This document shows, in pieces, positions 1 to 12,478 of a stretch of 64,000 nt of DNA. This DNA is from Paraspadella gotoi. Its lineage: Eukaryota > Chaetognatha. The notes beneath the pieces are model-generated. The model made no database searches, was not told where the DNA came from, and saw nothing but the letters and a program-made list of their open reading frames with translations. Position 1 is the stretch's first letter. The number at the start of each line of letters is the position of its first letter. The translations under genes and the position numbers were made by a program. The stretch lies in assembly GCA_051294375.1 (NCBI GenBank), contig CM119270.1, positions 7,218,564-7,282,563 on the forward strand, written 5' to 3'.

Positions 1-292
1 GCATTTGTTTCTATGCAGAGAAAAACCCGCAACATGAGGTTTTAAAAATTTTTTCTTTTTATCCGAAGGCCCGTTATAAATTGCACTTCGGGAAAGAGAA
101 ACCCTTTTTGAATCTTAAAGAGGTGACGACGGTCAAAAAACAAAAAAATATTACAAAACAAAGGACAACGCATGGAGAACAAAACAAAAGAACAAAGGAT
201 GGAAGAAGACGTCGGCCGAAAAAGTTGTAGTAAAAACCCCGTAGTAAAAGCCTGACGTCGTAAACTGGAAGGAGAGAGAGAGAGAGATGACG

Positions 293-329
<37 letters not shown>

Positions 330-657
330 AAATTTAATCCTTATGAGAATTTCCAGCTCAAGAAAATGCTTAAGAAATCAATAAAAACAGTAATACTACG
401 TAATAACTGAGAAAAACTAAGAGAAGCCTAAAAACTCTATAACTTTTAATTAATAGTATAGCATCATTAATCCCTTTGTTGTTCCTTTTCTCTCCCTCTC
501 TCTTTTTCTCTCTCCCTTCTTTTTCGTTCGGGAGAGAAGGAAAAAACGGAAAGAAAAAAGCTTGGCGCTTCTCTTTGGTGGTTGAACAACGCAATTTGTC
601 TGCCACTAATGGCTTAGTTATATAGCATCATCGCCTTAAAACGACAGCAGAATTCGT

Positions 658-737
<80 letters not shown>

Positions 738-2430
738 ACTTTCTAATCCGCCAAATAGAAAAAACACGAAAGACGATAACTAAATGGAAACGATGACGAT
801 AACAACCGCTGACAAGTTTCATATGTCACTATAGCATTAATTGGACATTAAAATATAAGGAAGATTTAAAACAAAAACAACCAACAAACAAAGAAAATCT
901 CCAATCTCAAGCAAATAAATATCGATGAACTTTAAGATGATGACTTAAATGTTCTTAAAAAGCCGATGAATATAATAACTTACAACGACAAACGACAATA
1001 GACGGCGACGACGGCGACGACGACGACGACGGACGCACGACGACTTCTCCCTTCCTCCCTTTGCTTTGGGTGGGATGCCACTTCCTTTTGGCATTTTTTT
1101 CTAGAATAAACGGTTTAAGAGGAAAGGAATTTTCTCTCTCCTCTCTCCTCTCCTCTCTCTCTCTCTCTCTCTCTCATCTCTCCCTCTCTCTGAAAAAAGA
1201 GGTAATGGTTAAAATATTCATGACGGCGAAAGAGGAAACAGTGCCTTCGTGGCTTCTATCGCCCACGATGAACTCTTTCCTCCGTTACTATCTCTCTCTT
1301 CACCAACCTTACTCTCGACCTTACCCTTTTAAAAAACTACAACTGCTCTTAGGTTAAACAGTCAACTCACCCCCGGCCTCCGCCGACGCCGCCTTTTTCC
1401 GTCCCTTTTTTCCCGCCAAAATTCAATCCCGCGAGTCTTATTTGAATTTTTACATTTTTTACTTAACACTTGAAAAAAAAGGCACCTTGTTTTATTTATT
1501 CCCTTTTCCCGTGACTCAATTTGAACCAAAATACTTTTTTACAAATCCCTTAAGCCCTTATCTTCAACTCTGCCTTAGACTCTACCCTAATAGAAAAAAC
1601 CTTAATTCCCTAATTCTTAATCCTAATCGATAAAGACTATCCCTTAATCCTAAAGCTAATCCTAAAGGCTTAGTCCCTAACCAATTAACCTAAATCTAAT
1701 CCTTTAACCCCTCAACCCCAAAACTAAATTTTATATAAAAAAACACTTTATTCTATTTTTTAACTCAAATGTGGCGTTGTTGGAAAATAAGCCCCAGAAA
1801 TTATACCACATTCGCACTCCAAAAATCCCCAGCTTAAAAGACGTCTCGTGGAGAAAAAAAAATTTCTAGTCATGGGAAGTACTTGCATAAGCGCGGAGGT
1901 AAGGACGCGGCGAGAGAATGCATGGGCATAATGGTAAGGGGTGAGTTGGAGAGCAAGGGTTGGGGCTGATTGGGGCCCAAAATATGCGCTAAGTTTGACG
2001 CGAATTGAGCCAAGGGTGAAAAGTTGTTATTGCGTCAGTTTTAAAGTGGCGTAATAAGTTAAGCAAGTCATGATGATTTTTCAAGACTTTAGTCGCGTCT
2101 CTTCGAGAAATAACGCGGGATTGAGACGAAAGGACCGTGGCGTCACCGCGGCGGGCCGAAAAGCTTTCTCTTTGTCCCAAAGGACAAAGCGAGATTGCGT
2201 TTATCTACATTAAAGCCTTTCCCTTTTTTTTGGTTTGTTTGGTTTGTTTGTTTGGACAATACCAACCCCGTAAATTTTCTCGTTTGTTTTCTTTTATTAT
2301 TTCGTTCCTAGTCATTTTTCGAGACAAAAATAAAGTGACAAATGATATTTACATTTTTCGCTTGCTTGCTTGCTTGCTTGTTTTTTCTCATTCTTTTCTT
2401 TCTGTCTTCCACTGATTCTCCAGTTGATTC
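1..2430. other. Intergenic low-complexity DNA, no gene seen
   Basis: No open frame here has protein-like composition or splice partners. The stretch holds short (GA)n runs near 272-326, a (CT)n block at 661-734, a CT-rich patch at 1135-1190, and a C/T/A-rich patch near 1590-1700 with scattered CCTAA-like words. The last is too irregular to be telomeric repeat. Confidence 0.6.
661..734. repeat. (CT)n microsatellite
   Basis: An almost pure CT dinucleotide run with two TCTTCT interruptions. It is one of more than fifteen (CT/GA)n arrays in the window. Confidence 0.9.
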
Positions 2431-2720
2431 GTTTTATTAACTTTCTTTCTTTTTCTTCTCTTTTCGCTTTAGAGTCGCCCTTTTAACTCTCTTCTTTTTC
2501 TTCTCTTTTCGCTTTCAAGTCCGCCCTTTAACTTTCTTTCTCTCTTTTTCTTCTCTTTCGCTTCCAAGTCGCCCTTTTAAATTTTCTTCTTCTTTTTTCT
2601 CTTTTCGATTTTCAAATCGACCCTTCTTTTAACTTTTCTTTCTTTTCTTTTTCTTTCTTCTTTTCGAATTTCAAAAATCGCCATTTTTAACCTTTCTTTC
2701 TTTCTTTTTCTTTTTTTCCC
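2431..2720. repeat. Minisatellite of about 60-70 bp units
   Basis: Four to five degenerate tandem copies of a pyrimidine-rich unit. Each contains TTCTCTTTTCGCTTT followed by AAGTCGCCCTTTTAA or a close variant. The last two copies have drifted (TTTTCGATTTTCAAATCG and TTTTCGAATTTCAAAAATCG). There is no coding signal. Confidence 0.75.
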
Positions 2721-3819
2721 TTTCTCCCTTTTCTTTTTTTCGCAAAGCGCGAGCGGACAAAGAATTTATCGCAAACTCGTTTTTTTATTTCGTTGGACTG
2801 AATTATGCTCTGACGTTTGGACGTCGTGGCTTCGTTTGTCTTCGTTCCTCGGAATCGTCGAGGTTTTTGTCTTCCATCATCGTCATCATCTTTGTTCATT
2901 GGCCACCTAATGCGATGGAGACGAGATCATAGTCTTATTAGTCCTTCGTTCGTCGTCGTCTATTCTGATTCAAATAGTCGTCATTGTCGTCGTCAATCCA
3001 GCGTCTTTTATTGACGTTATTTGCAATCGTCCGACGTCCCTGTCTTTGTTATTTTCTCCCGTCTTCTTTAATCATGTTATTAGTTGTTTTTTTATGACTC
3101 TAAATAGGTAAAAATTTTAAAAATGTTTTTCGATCTTTTTCGTCGTCATCGTCGTCGTCGTCCTATGGTCGTTCGTTTTATTTAAGTTATTACCGCAATC
3201 AAACATCTGTTTAGCGGTATAAACAACAACAACAATCAATCTTTACAACTCGTAGCACCAAACAACCACTTAACCGTTTTAGTGGTCAGTTTAAACCTAC
3301 CTTAATCTCGTTTTAAACCCGTTATTCATATTTTCTCTATTGTTATGCTTATGTCATAAGCATTTAAGTTATGACCATTGTAACCTTTTTACGTTTTGTT
3401 TTTATGTTTCCTTTATTTGTTGTAGATCTTCGATCATAATATATTACCTTTCACGCATTAACAACTCTCTATAATTTTTTACAAAATCTTCATCAAGTAA
3501 AGTCACAACCACCACTGTTTATTAAACTTTGAGACATCGGACAGTGTTTCTGCTCTCCAACTGTTTGACCATTCGTCAATTATGGCCCTTGGAATTCGTC
3601 GTCTCGTCGTTCATTCGTGGTCGTCGCTTGTTGTTGTTGTTGTTGTTTTCCTCGTCTCTTTGTCGTCGTTCGTTGTCGTTTTTGTACCTGAAGGTTGGAA
3701 ACGCAGCGTCGCACAGACGAAGCGAACGAAATGCGAATGGAGAATTCATTCTCTTATGTTCGCTTTGACAATAAAACTGAGAGAATTTGTGATGAAGAAA
3801 GACCAAACAGAGAGAAGAT

Positions 3820-4170
3820 AGGGAAAAGGACAGGAAAGGAAAGAAATATAAAGGAAAGAGAGGAAAGATAAAGGAAAGAGAAAAGATAAGAAAGAAGAAG
3901 GAAAGAAAGAAAAAGAAAGAAAGGAAAGAACAAAGAAAGGAAAGAAAGAAAGAAGGAAAAAAAGAAAGAAAAAACTAAAGAAAGAAAAAAGAGAGGATTG
4001 AAGCCAAAACCAAAGCATAGCAAGGGGAAGAAAGAAAGAAAGAAACCAGAAAATAAATTGAGGAATGTCGGAAAAGACTTTCCCTACTATAGATTTCAGT
4101 AACATCTCTCCAACCCGCAGGGGAACAAAAGAATAAAAAAAGAAAACAAAAACAAAAAAAAAAGAGAAAA
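3820..4170. repeat. Purine-rich (GAAA/GGAAA) tract
   Basis: About 350 bp in which the plus strand is nearly all A and G, in irregular AAAGAAAGG and GAAAAGA words. Long open frames on the minus strand encode only Phe/Ser/Leu and are an artefact of the composition. Confidence 0.75.
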
Positions 4171-4279
4171 GAGGCAAACGCCACTTCATCGATCAGGGCA
4201 CGAAACCAAGAGACATCAAGGATCTCGACGGAAGATGGAAAAGAAATAAACAAGAAGCCCAAAACAAAGTAGGAACCCA

Positions 4280-6519
4280 CATCAAAGACACAGATAAAAA
4301 GAAAAGGAGGAATACCGAAAAAATCTGAGAGGAATCGTTATTCCAAGTCGGGTTAAAAAATTTGTAGCCCGAGTAGGGTTTTAATGGCCATCAATAGTGG
4401 GGTTAACGAATAAATCAAGATTTAAACTCTCCATACGCCGTTTAAATGGGATTTAGCATTTTCATTAAGATTTTTCATGTAAGGTTGTTGTGGATAGATA
4501 CCTATACCATATTTGTTATCAAAATATCACCCAGAATACTAGGGTGTGCTTGAATTCTTAATCCGGAAATGAAGAGTGTGGAAGTGAGTAAGATCCTTTT
4601 GTGGCGGAGGATTCCTATTGCCCGGTAATAATGGCGACGGGGAGAATAATGAATATGAGCAACTCATCAGTGTCCCTCCTTGTGACCTGTGGCAGCACCG
4701 ACCGTGCTGCAACAATCCCAAGGAAGTTGTCGCTCGACGTCACCACAGACATTTGCAGAAACAATAATGTCTCCGTAGGAAGCAGACCCGTCCTTCCGTT
4801 CTCGTCCCGTCTCGTCCCTTTCGTTTGTCCGTCCATTCGTCCGATCATCAAATTCAGAACCACACACCACTGCATTCTCTGGTTGTCGTGAAAGCCATCA
4901 TGTTTTAATAGAAGAGTAGTCCGATCTGTAAAACAAGAATGAGTAATAAAAGAAATGAGGTGTATACTTGGAGGAAGGAGGAGGAGTTTCTTGAAGAGAG
5001 AAGATGATACAGTCCTACGATACGGGAGGGTCGATCCTAGGAAAGAGAGGACCAAGAGGAGAAGATGATGACGACTCTGACGAGATCGATAGGGAGACAA
5101 GTGAGGCAAAAAGGAGATGAGAGAGATGAGAGTGAAAACCAGGGGAAAAGGAAGACGGAGTTAGCACGCGAGACACTGTGAGATATTCACCAGAGTAAGC
5201 GGGAGATAATTAGAATAAACCCTGGGGTGAAAATAGAGCGCATGCACGCCCAAGAAATGTCGCGGCATAAAGGAAGCAGAAACATTTGAAAAAAGAGTAT
5301 AAAAGAACACAATGATTTAAAAATCCATCATAGGCTACAAGCACCTAAGTGGTAAGCCTGGAGAGTTTCTCTCATACCAATTGTGTACGAGAGGGAGACA
5401 TAAAGAGGGCCTTAGACGGAATGGCTTTTTTAGGAAAAAAGAAATGAAACATAACCTAAGATAAGAACAAAAACGGGTGTGTAAAGTAGTGAAAGGAAAA
5501 GTCCTAGTGGTTTCCGAAACACCCTTTGACGAATGGGAGAGCCGGGAAAGTGGTTGATAAGTAAGTCGCAAAACAGCCGCCTGAAAAAAACGGGAAAATA
5601 GTAAGCAACAAAAACAAGAAGATGGAATTTAAATGTGAAAAGACTCGCATCCAAAGAAGTTCCCATGAAAGAAAGAAAGAAAGGGTGAGCAGAAAGGAGA
5701 AGTGAAGGTAAAAGAAAAGAACGAGGAAACGAAAACCTGCGAAGAAAGTCCAAGCTCACCGTCAAACATAGAAAACGCAAAGACAAAGTTAAGAAAAAAA
5801 AAATTCAGAAACCCATAAGAAAGTTTTAGGGGAAATAAAAACCCCAACTGAAAACGAGATGATAAGCATTCCCTCTTCAAAAATAAAAAAACTTTCCCAT
5901 AAAAATTAACCTAAAAACTTGTATTTTAAATTAAACCCCATTTTTTTGAAATCCAAAAATTCGAGGATATTAATACCTGAAATACATTCCATAGAAAAAA
6001 TAAAAAAGTTATTTACTTGGATGACTTCAGCGTAACTGGTGCAGAAAAAGAAAAAAATTGAACACAGAGAAAACTTAGGCTAAGAAGAAGAAAAGCAGGC
6101 AAGATAAGAAAAAGAAAGAAAGAAAGAAAGATAAGGAAATGGGAAAAGGGATGAAGGGGAAAAAGAATAAGATAAAGAAAGAAAAGGAAAGAAGAAAGAA
6201 TAGTAATGAAAAAAGTTAAAATCCAGAAATGGAATTTGGACTGGCGATGGAAAGTTTCAAACTGGGGCTGTCATCAAGTCGACTATCGAACAACAAATGA
6301 AAACAGGGAAAAAATAAATTAAATGTAAAGTTGTTTTTTTAAATGGAAATGATTTTACTTTCTAAATTCGACGCTTTTTCTGTGAAAGCTATCTTGCCTC
6401 GTTTCTCTCATTCCCAGTCAATTTTCGACCGGTCCATCCATTTTTTGGCCGTTATTTTAACTTTTAACCTTAACAAAGTTTGATTTTATTTTTGCAACGA
6501 ATTGTATTTTACAAGAGCA
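4280..6519. other. Intergenic, no gene seen
   Basis: I found no splice-consistent exon and no recognisable domain on either strand. Short GAAA-rich patches occur near 6100-6200. The open frames present, for example minus strand 4615-5109, are rich in Ser/Leu/Arg and have no partners. Confidence 0.5.
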
Positions 6520-6534
6520 GACATGTTTCGGCTC
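6520..6534 (-). other. 3' half of a hammerhead-like motif
   Basis: On the minus strand the sequence reads GAGCCGAAACATGTC. This matches the stem-II 3' strand, GAAA box and ACATGTC cleavage-site portion of the two fuller motifs at 54955 and 63530. No CTGATGA box precedes it, so it is at most a truncated relic. Confidence 0.35.
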
Positions 6535-6709
6535 ACAATAAAAAACTTTTAACCTCGATATCCGAGTGAGGTTAACGAGAGAAATGAATTTAAAATTGTA
6601 AAGTCACAAATGTGTTTCACCCGGAAAAACCTCGTTTTTACGAGTTTCCGAGGGATATTCAACTAATAAATACTATACATTCTACAAATAAGGTTTTTCT
6701 TGGCGACTC

Positions 6710-8405
6710 ATGTTAGACAGTTCGATACGGGTGAAATGCAAGACGTTCATCCGCCCTAGCGTGAGAGAAAGTCCTCAAATCTCACACCCTCTCTCCCTCA
6801 TTCAGGCCATGGGGATGTTCGTCCCCAAAAAGAAGAAGACGACACGCCCACCTAAGAAGCCTCCCCTCGTCTCCACGCGCCTCTTCAACCCTCTCCTCGC
6901 CTCCGCGGTCATCGCCGCTCAGACGGCGCCGCTTCTCGGCGTTCATCCGACGCCGGCACCGAAACTCTTGCCTCCCGGCGTAGCCAAACCGGCGCTGCCA
7001 TTTCCCAACGCCTTCATGGCGTCGCCGATGGTTCCGCAGCTGTCGCAGTTGCAGCAACTGCAGCAATTGCAGCAGCTGACTCCCGTACATTCGGCGGCCG
7101 CGGCGGTGACGCCCGCTACTTCGCCCCCGACTCTTCCGACGGCACCGACGACGGCGTTTGCCGTGGCGCCCTCGTCGGCGTCGCCCGGCGCGTTTGCGGC
7201 GCCGCTCAATCTCGTCTTCGGCGGCGTCGGCACCGCGGCGCCGTCCGCCATCGGTCTTGCCAGTTCCAACGCGGGTGAGGAAGGAAAGGTAGTGGGTACT
7301 GGGTGGGGTGGAAAAAAAGTAGGAGGTAAGTTAAGGAAGAAAAAGATATGGTGAGAGAGAGAGAGAGAAAGAGGAATCCAGAGAAAGGAAAAGAAAAGAA
7401 GAAAGAAAAGAAAAGAAAAGAAAACCAGCTGCAGGTTTGAACTTTGAAAGGAAAGTCAAAAACGGCTCCTCAAGTTTAAACCTGAAAATAGTACAATAAT
7501 TTCAAAAATGGTTTCATTTGTCAACCCCCCCTCATCTTCGACTAGGAAAACTCGGCGTGGGCGGTTCCTGCCTCGTCCCCACCGCCCTGCCTCACCTCGC
7601 CGCCGCCGCCGCCCCGCCGGCGCTGCCTTCGACTCACTTCCTTCTTCCTAATCACCTTTCGCCTTTCGTCCTCCACGGCGCGGCGGCGGCGGCAGCGTCG
7701 GCGCGCTTTCCCGGCGTCCTCCCACCGGTGTCGCTGCTTCCGACGGCGCCGGCATTTTCCTCTCTGACGCCGGGAGCGCCGACTCTCGGCCTTCATCAGC
7801 TTCATCAGACGGCGTCGTCCCAGGGTTTGACCGGCGTCGCGGCAAACGTCCTCACCGCCCCCACGTCGGCGTCTTCGTCGTCGTCTCCGTCGGCGTCGTC
7901 AGCGCCGCTACATCAGATCGGCGCCACCAACGCCTCTACGTCCAATACTCAGCTACAGCAATGCAGCATCAACTACATACAGCAATGCTCCATCAATTAC
8001 CTGGCCCCGAACTCTCAACAGCCGCAGCACGGGACGCAGCATCCGCAGCAGCAGCCGCATCCTCATTATACGCCTAATCAAGCGGTGCAGCCGCAGCAGC
8101 TGCCACGGACGCAGCTAGAACCGCAGCTGCCGCAGACGCAGCTCGAACAGCAGCGACCCACCGACGCCAGACGATCGTTCGAGTGGCGAGCGCGGCTCGA
8201 AGTCGACACGAAGAGACTTCATAGAGACGTCGTCTTGAGGTCGGAACCGTCCGTCGTGGGGGCGTCGTCTTCATCTTCGTCTTCGTCGTCGTCGTCGTCA
8301 TCGTCAGCAAGCGGCCTGCTTCCGCTCGACGCTGTCCTGGAGAAATCCTCTCTATTCGCCGGCGGACCTAATCAGGCTCTGGCGGCGCAGATGGGGCTCA
8401 CTTGA
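6710..8405 (+). CDS. Proline/alanine/glutamine-rich protein, unknown function
   Basis: I read three exons: 6710-6759, 6805-7274 and 7546-8405. The first intron is only 45 bp (GTGAGA to TCATTCAG after a clean pyrimidine tract); being a multiple of three, its retention would keep the frame. The second runs from GTGAGG to CGACTAG, and both flanks are phase 1, so the frames join. The product is about 459 residues. It has an early basic patch (PKKKKTTRPPKKPP), an LQQLQQLQQL glutamine/leucine run, long Ala/Pro stretches, a Gln-rich region with two near-repeats of QQCSINY, a poly-Ser run of about 18, and a better-mixed C-terminus (FEWRARLEVDTKRLHRDVV). This composition suits a nuclear regulatory or scaffold protein, but I recognise no domain. 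An in-frame stop lies just upstream of the ATG at 6710, which supports that start unless there are further 5' exons. Confidence 0.6.
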
Positions 8406-9473
8406 CGAAGCGTTCCACGGTCGGGCATTAGCGGGGAAGGCGCTTGAATAGGGTATTTCGTGACGACCCTGAAAAAGCCACTGTAGCCATGGTAGCGAGA
8501 GAGTTATCGCTTCGAGGTATTTTAAGCAGTAGTATCGATGAAATTATTATTAATTAATTAATAATTAATTAATTATCATTATTAACTTAACAGTTAAGGG
8601 AAAAACTATACGGAACTTACGGTAATAGTCCATCTTAATTACAGTCCGTAATGCAAAGGATAAAAACAAATTTAAAAAAAAGTTTCTTTTGTTCATCTTT
8701 CAGGTCAGGATGTTCACCCTGTATCGTTACTCAAATGTGCATCGTTACTCAGATCGTTACTTAATTTATTTAGTAACTCGAAAAAGCTCGAAAATTCCCG
8801 TCACCGACGGAAACGTAGATTAAAATTAGTGGTCACAGCAACCAGTATCGATATTGTTTTATTTTATTTTATTTTTTTTGTAACTCGTTTTTACTCACCC
8901 CGTATATCATTTACTCTTGTACGATTACAAATTGAAATAAGAACAAATTAAACTATTGTGTTTTTTTTTTTTGCCTTCCCCTCCTCTTCTTCCCTCTTCT
9001 CCCTTCCTTCAAAACCGACTGAAATGAAAATGTTATTTTAATATTTAACGAACGATATTTTGTCGAATTGTATTTTATTGTCCATGCGCGTCTTTATAAA
9101 AAAAAAAAAATACAGTGGATCACGGATTTGTCGAGAATGATTCGATTATCTAGATAACGACTCTCTCCACATTCACTCTACATAACCGTTATGTACTGTA
9201 AGTTTCATCGAAATGAAAATATAAATTGAGTATGTATAACCGATGTGTCGCGATAATAGATTCAATACGCGAAATTAGAAAAGATATCAGTGAAGTTTAA
9301 GTTTTTTTCTTTTTAGTGCTCAGGAGTCAAGTTAGTTGAAGAAATTAATCTTTAAAAGCTATTGTGGAGCTATTAAGACTTTAAAAACTTTGCTTTGTAG
9401 GCTTTTTATTATTTCATTAGTGACAAAATAAGATTTTTAATGGCAACAACGATTGTTCATTTTTATTTAGGAC
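8406..9473. other. AT-rich intergenic DNA
   Basis: This follows the stop of the 6710-8405 gene. It contains a TTAATTAA-type run at 8545-8580 and poly-A/T tracts, and I see no coding exon. AATAAA-like words near 8935 may be poly(A) signals, but this is not certain. Confidence 0.45.
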
Positions 9474-9515
9474 ATGTTTCGTCTTTTGATTGCGAGTCTT
9501 CTTCAGCGCTTTATA
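9474..9515 (-). other. Degenerate hammerhead-like motif
   Basis: On the minus strand the order is GCGCTGAAGA (core CUGANGA with N = A), a linker, then GACGAAACATGTCC. The GAAA box and ACATGTC end match the motifs at 54955 and 63530. Stem II does not pair well (AGACTC against AAAGAC), so this copy is probably inactive. Confidence 0.4.
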
Positions 9516-10109
9516 CAATTTTTAGAATACAAACTCCTTCTATCGTTTAGTTTATTATTTTTTTGTATAGATTTTTGGATTTGTTTTTTCGACCATGATT
9601 AACGATTACAATTATATATTCCAATGACAAATACAATTTTATAACAAAATAACGTCATTTGTTTTTATTTTTAGTTTTAAAATACGTTACCAGAGACCGC
9701 ATGGTAACAGACAACTTGAATGATGAATGACGACTTTTGTTTTTTCAGGTTTGAACCTGTATTTTATCTTAATAATGTATTAATTTCTCAATATTTTCCA
9801 ATAGCTAAAGCAACACCAAAGGAGCCACGCTGGTTTAGGCCTAATATTTTTTCATAGTTCAAATGATACAAATTAATATAAATTAACATTAATAGACTTT
9901 TAAACTTATTTTTCATCCATTGAATGACACGGAGTCTGATCCACAGTTCAAAGCAGCTCAAGTTGAGTTATTATCTATTATAGACGAAACACTCGTAGAA
10001 AGGAAACCTTCTCATAGCTCATACAATAAAATTAATTTTGTTTTTCTCAAAATTAAAAGAAATATAAACACTTACAGCGACCAGATTAAAAAATAAAAAC
10101 AGAAAAAAA

Positions 10110-10638
10110 ATGAACAACGCCAACGGTCTCAACCAGATTCACAACGCCATCGTGGGCGAGGTCCTGATTCACATTCTCACCGTCATCAAGATCATCTTCG
10201 TCTTGAACGTCTTCTTCGTCGTCACCATCGTCGCACTCCTATCCTTCAATCTCTTTCACCTCAACTCCCTCTCGCGAGACGTTTCCGTCGACATACAAAA
10301 AAACTACGGAGACATCGACCAGAACTTTGGTCACATCGGGACCAATTACGGGAAAATCAGGGAGAACTTTGCGCGGATCGACGAGAATCGGGGTCAAGTG
10401 GGCCGTCACTTTGGGCCCGTGACGGAGGGCGTGGCCAGAGGGATCGAGGCGGCCGCCGATGAGGTCGTGAGGAAGATCGAAGGGGACGAAGATGAGAAGA
10501 AGATCGAAGGAGCGGACGAAGGAGTTGGGGAAGGAGTCGAGGCGGATCGCGTGACGGAGGAGGAGAGGGATTGCGGTTTATGGGGTGAGAGAGGAAAGAA
10601 GGAAAGGGAAGGAAGGAAAGAAAGGAAGAAAGGAAGAG

Positions 10639-10725
<87 letters not shown>

Positions 10726-10905
10726 ACGAAAGAAAGAAAGAAAGAAAAAAAGAAAGAAAGAAAGAAAGAAAGAAAAATAGAAAGATTTGACAGAAAATCC
10801 TGTGCAGGAAATATTTTCGGAATCTCTCCTCGCGGTGACCAAGAAGACAAGTTTCTCAGCGAAGGAGACGCAATCAAGACTCACAACGAGAAACTCGAAA
10901 TCTGA
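10110..10905 (+). CDS. Small membrane protein with NxG heptad repeat
   Basis: Two exons, 10110-10584 and 10808-10905, are joined in phase 1 (TGGG|GTGAGA, and TGTGCAG|GA), giving about 190 residues. Residues 18-48 are a long hydrophobic segment (LIHILTVIKIIFVLNVFF and onward), consistent with one or two membrane passes. Residues 64-104 form about six heptads of the form x-N-[YF]-G-x-I-x, for example NYGDIDQ, NFGHIGT and NYGKIRE. Aromatic and aliphatic residues fall at 3/4 spacing, as in a coiled coil. An acidic Glu/Asp-rich stretch follows, then a short polar tail from exon 2. The intron is almost entirely (AAAG)n. I do not recognise the family. A second, frameshifted copy lies at 14420-15199. 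Confidence 0.65.
10640..10780. repeat. (AAAG)n microsatellite, intronic
   Basis: A run of about 140 bp of AAAG with rare substitutions (AACG, AAAA). It makes up most of the 223 bp intron of the 10110-10905 gene. Confidence 0.9.
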
Positions 10906-11550
10906 TTGGGTGAGACACGAAGAACCGAACCAATTGGTGGCCAAATGATGTGAGACCAACTTTTATGAGGAAACGCGGTTTAATTTTTCTGTCCTTTTGT
11001 CCTTCTGTCCTTCTGTCCTTTTGTTTTGATAGATTACGGACGCTAGTACGGGTCAAAGCAAAGACTAATTAAACGCAAAAAAACATTAACAATCGTGAAG
11101 ATGAGTTGCTTTTCCATTAGTTTATTAAGCGAGAAAAATTTCAAAAATTGAATTTAAGAATAAATATTTATTTTCTACTTTCGGTTGTTTTTATTCTGAA
11201 TTTCAACTTCACGATTATCAAGTTAAATATGTCGGTTTGTAAAGTTGATCACTTTTTTAACATAATTTAGGGAAACGAAGGACTTAACAAAAATTAACCA
11301 AAGCAATAATTATTAATTTTTAAAGAATGCGAATGAGTTACGTGATCCTGAATATCTTTTTGACCTTTCGCCTCATGATAGTAAGAGAGCTATGATCTTT
11401 GGGACCCTTAATTAGTTGACCTTGAAACTCAAATTTCAACTTTCGTTAATTTTTGGGTCATAGACTATTTGCATATTTTGTGTATGTCAAAAGTACATCG
11501 GTTCAAAAAATTTGAAAAATTTGAAAACAAGAACGGTTTTTCTTCCAATG

Positions 11551-11798
11551 TGTGGCGCCGCATGTATTTCCCTTTGATCACATGACATTACATGACATGA
11601 ATAAAACACTTTTTTAGCCCTTGTATTTCTGACATGCACTGCATCGAGTCTTCCTTGTAATTTTAGGATTTCCTAGAGGGAGGCGCTAGCAGTCCCTTGA
11701 GGTTTTTTAATGTTTTAACAAATGAGCAACCAACTATAGACAGACAGACCGAAAAGTGACTCAGAGAGTTGCTCCGCGAGTACTCGCAGCGCAACTAA
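11551..11798 (+). mobile_element. Helitron-like non-autonomous repeat, 3' end
   Basis: This shares a long alignable stretch with the reverse complement of 28214-28560, including TGATCACATGACAT, GACAGACAGACCG and AAAAGTGACT. It ends in a hairpin (GCGAGTACTCGC) followed seven bases later by CTAA. A terminal hairpin just before CTRR is the known 3' signature of Helitrons. No coding capacity is visible, and the 5' boundary is not defined. Confidence 0.5.
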
Positions 11799-12377
11799 AA
11801 ACTTTTTAAAAAAGAACTAAAATAGATTTTTGGTTTTCTTCGCGAGGTTGATTGTTTGGTCTATCTTTCTTCTAGATGGACTTTACTCTTATTTATAGTC
11901 AAAATGAAACGCTTGGCAAATGTGAAACGATATTCTATATTTAGTGTTAGTTGTAAATTAGTTACTTGTAATTTCTGTTAAACAAATTTTCTGGTACAGT
12001 TACATTCACACATTTTATATTTCAATGAGAAAGAAAGCCAATTTGAGAACTTTAGAAAAAACTAAATGTTTCTTTTTTTTTCTTCTTAGGGTCGATAACC
12101 ATTAATCTCCCAATTGGCAATTTTTTATTTTTATATTTTTTTCTCGTGATTCAATATCTTCGCTGAATTAGCGACACAATAAAATATCTTACGATAAAGC
12201 GAAGTAATGACACCCAAATATGAGCAGCGACTAAATTTAGTTTATCGATTTTTGATAGGTAAAAAAATATGTACCTTCAAAGATGCGTGATTCTGTTAAT
12301 GTCAGTGACTGTCACTTTTTGTGGTTACTGATATTGACATCCTGCTTATGTCACTGATAAACTCTGACTGTTACTGA

Positions 12378-12442
12378 CAGAGTCAGAGAGAGAGAGAGAC
12401 AGAGAGAGAGAGAGGGTAGAAAGGGGGGGCGGGAGAGAGAAA

Positions 12443-12478
<36 letters not shown>
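12378..12478. repeat. (GA)n microsatellite
   Basis: GA dinucleotides interrupted by a GGGGGGGCGGG patch near 12425. The counterpart in the second contig copy is 16659-16799, which is longer in the GA part. Confidence 0.85.

Noticed and set aside
1590-1710. CCTAA-like words resembling telomeric repeat
   Set aside because: Units are irregular in length and sequence and never form a clean TTAGG or TTAGGG array.
10357-10959. Minus-strand open frames with SFFLSFFLSFF repeats
   Set aside because: They are the complement of (AAAG)n. The same applies to 14654-15346, 13794-14006 and 47435-47971.
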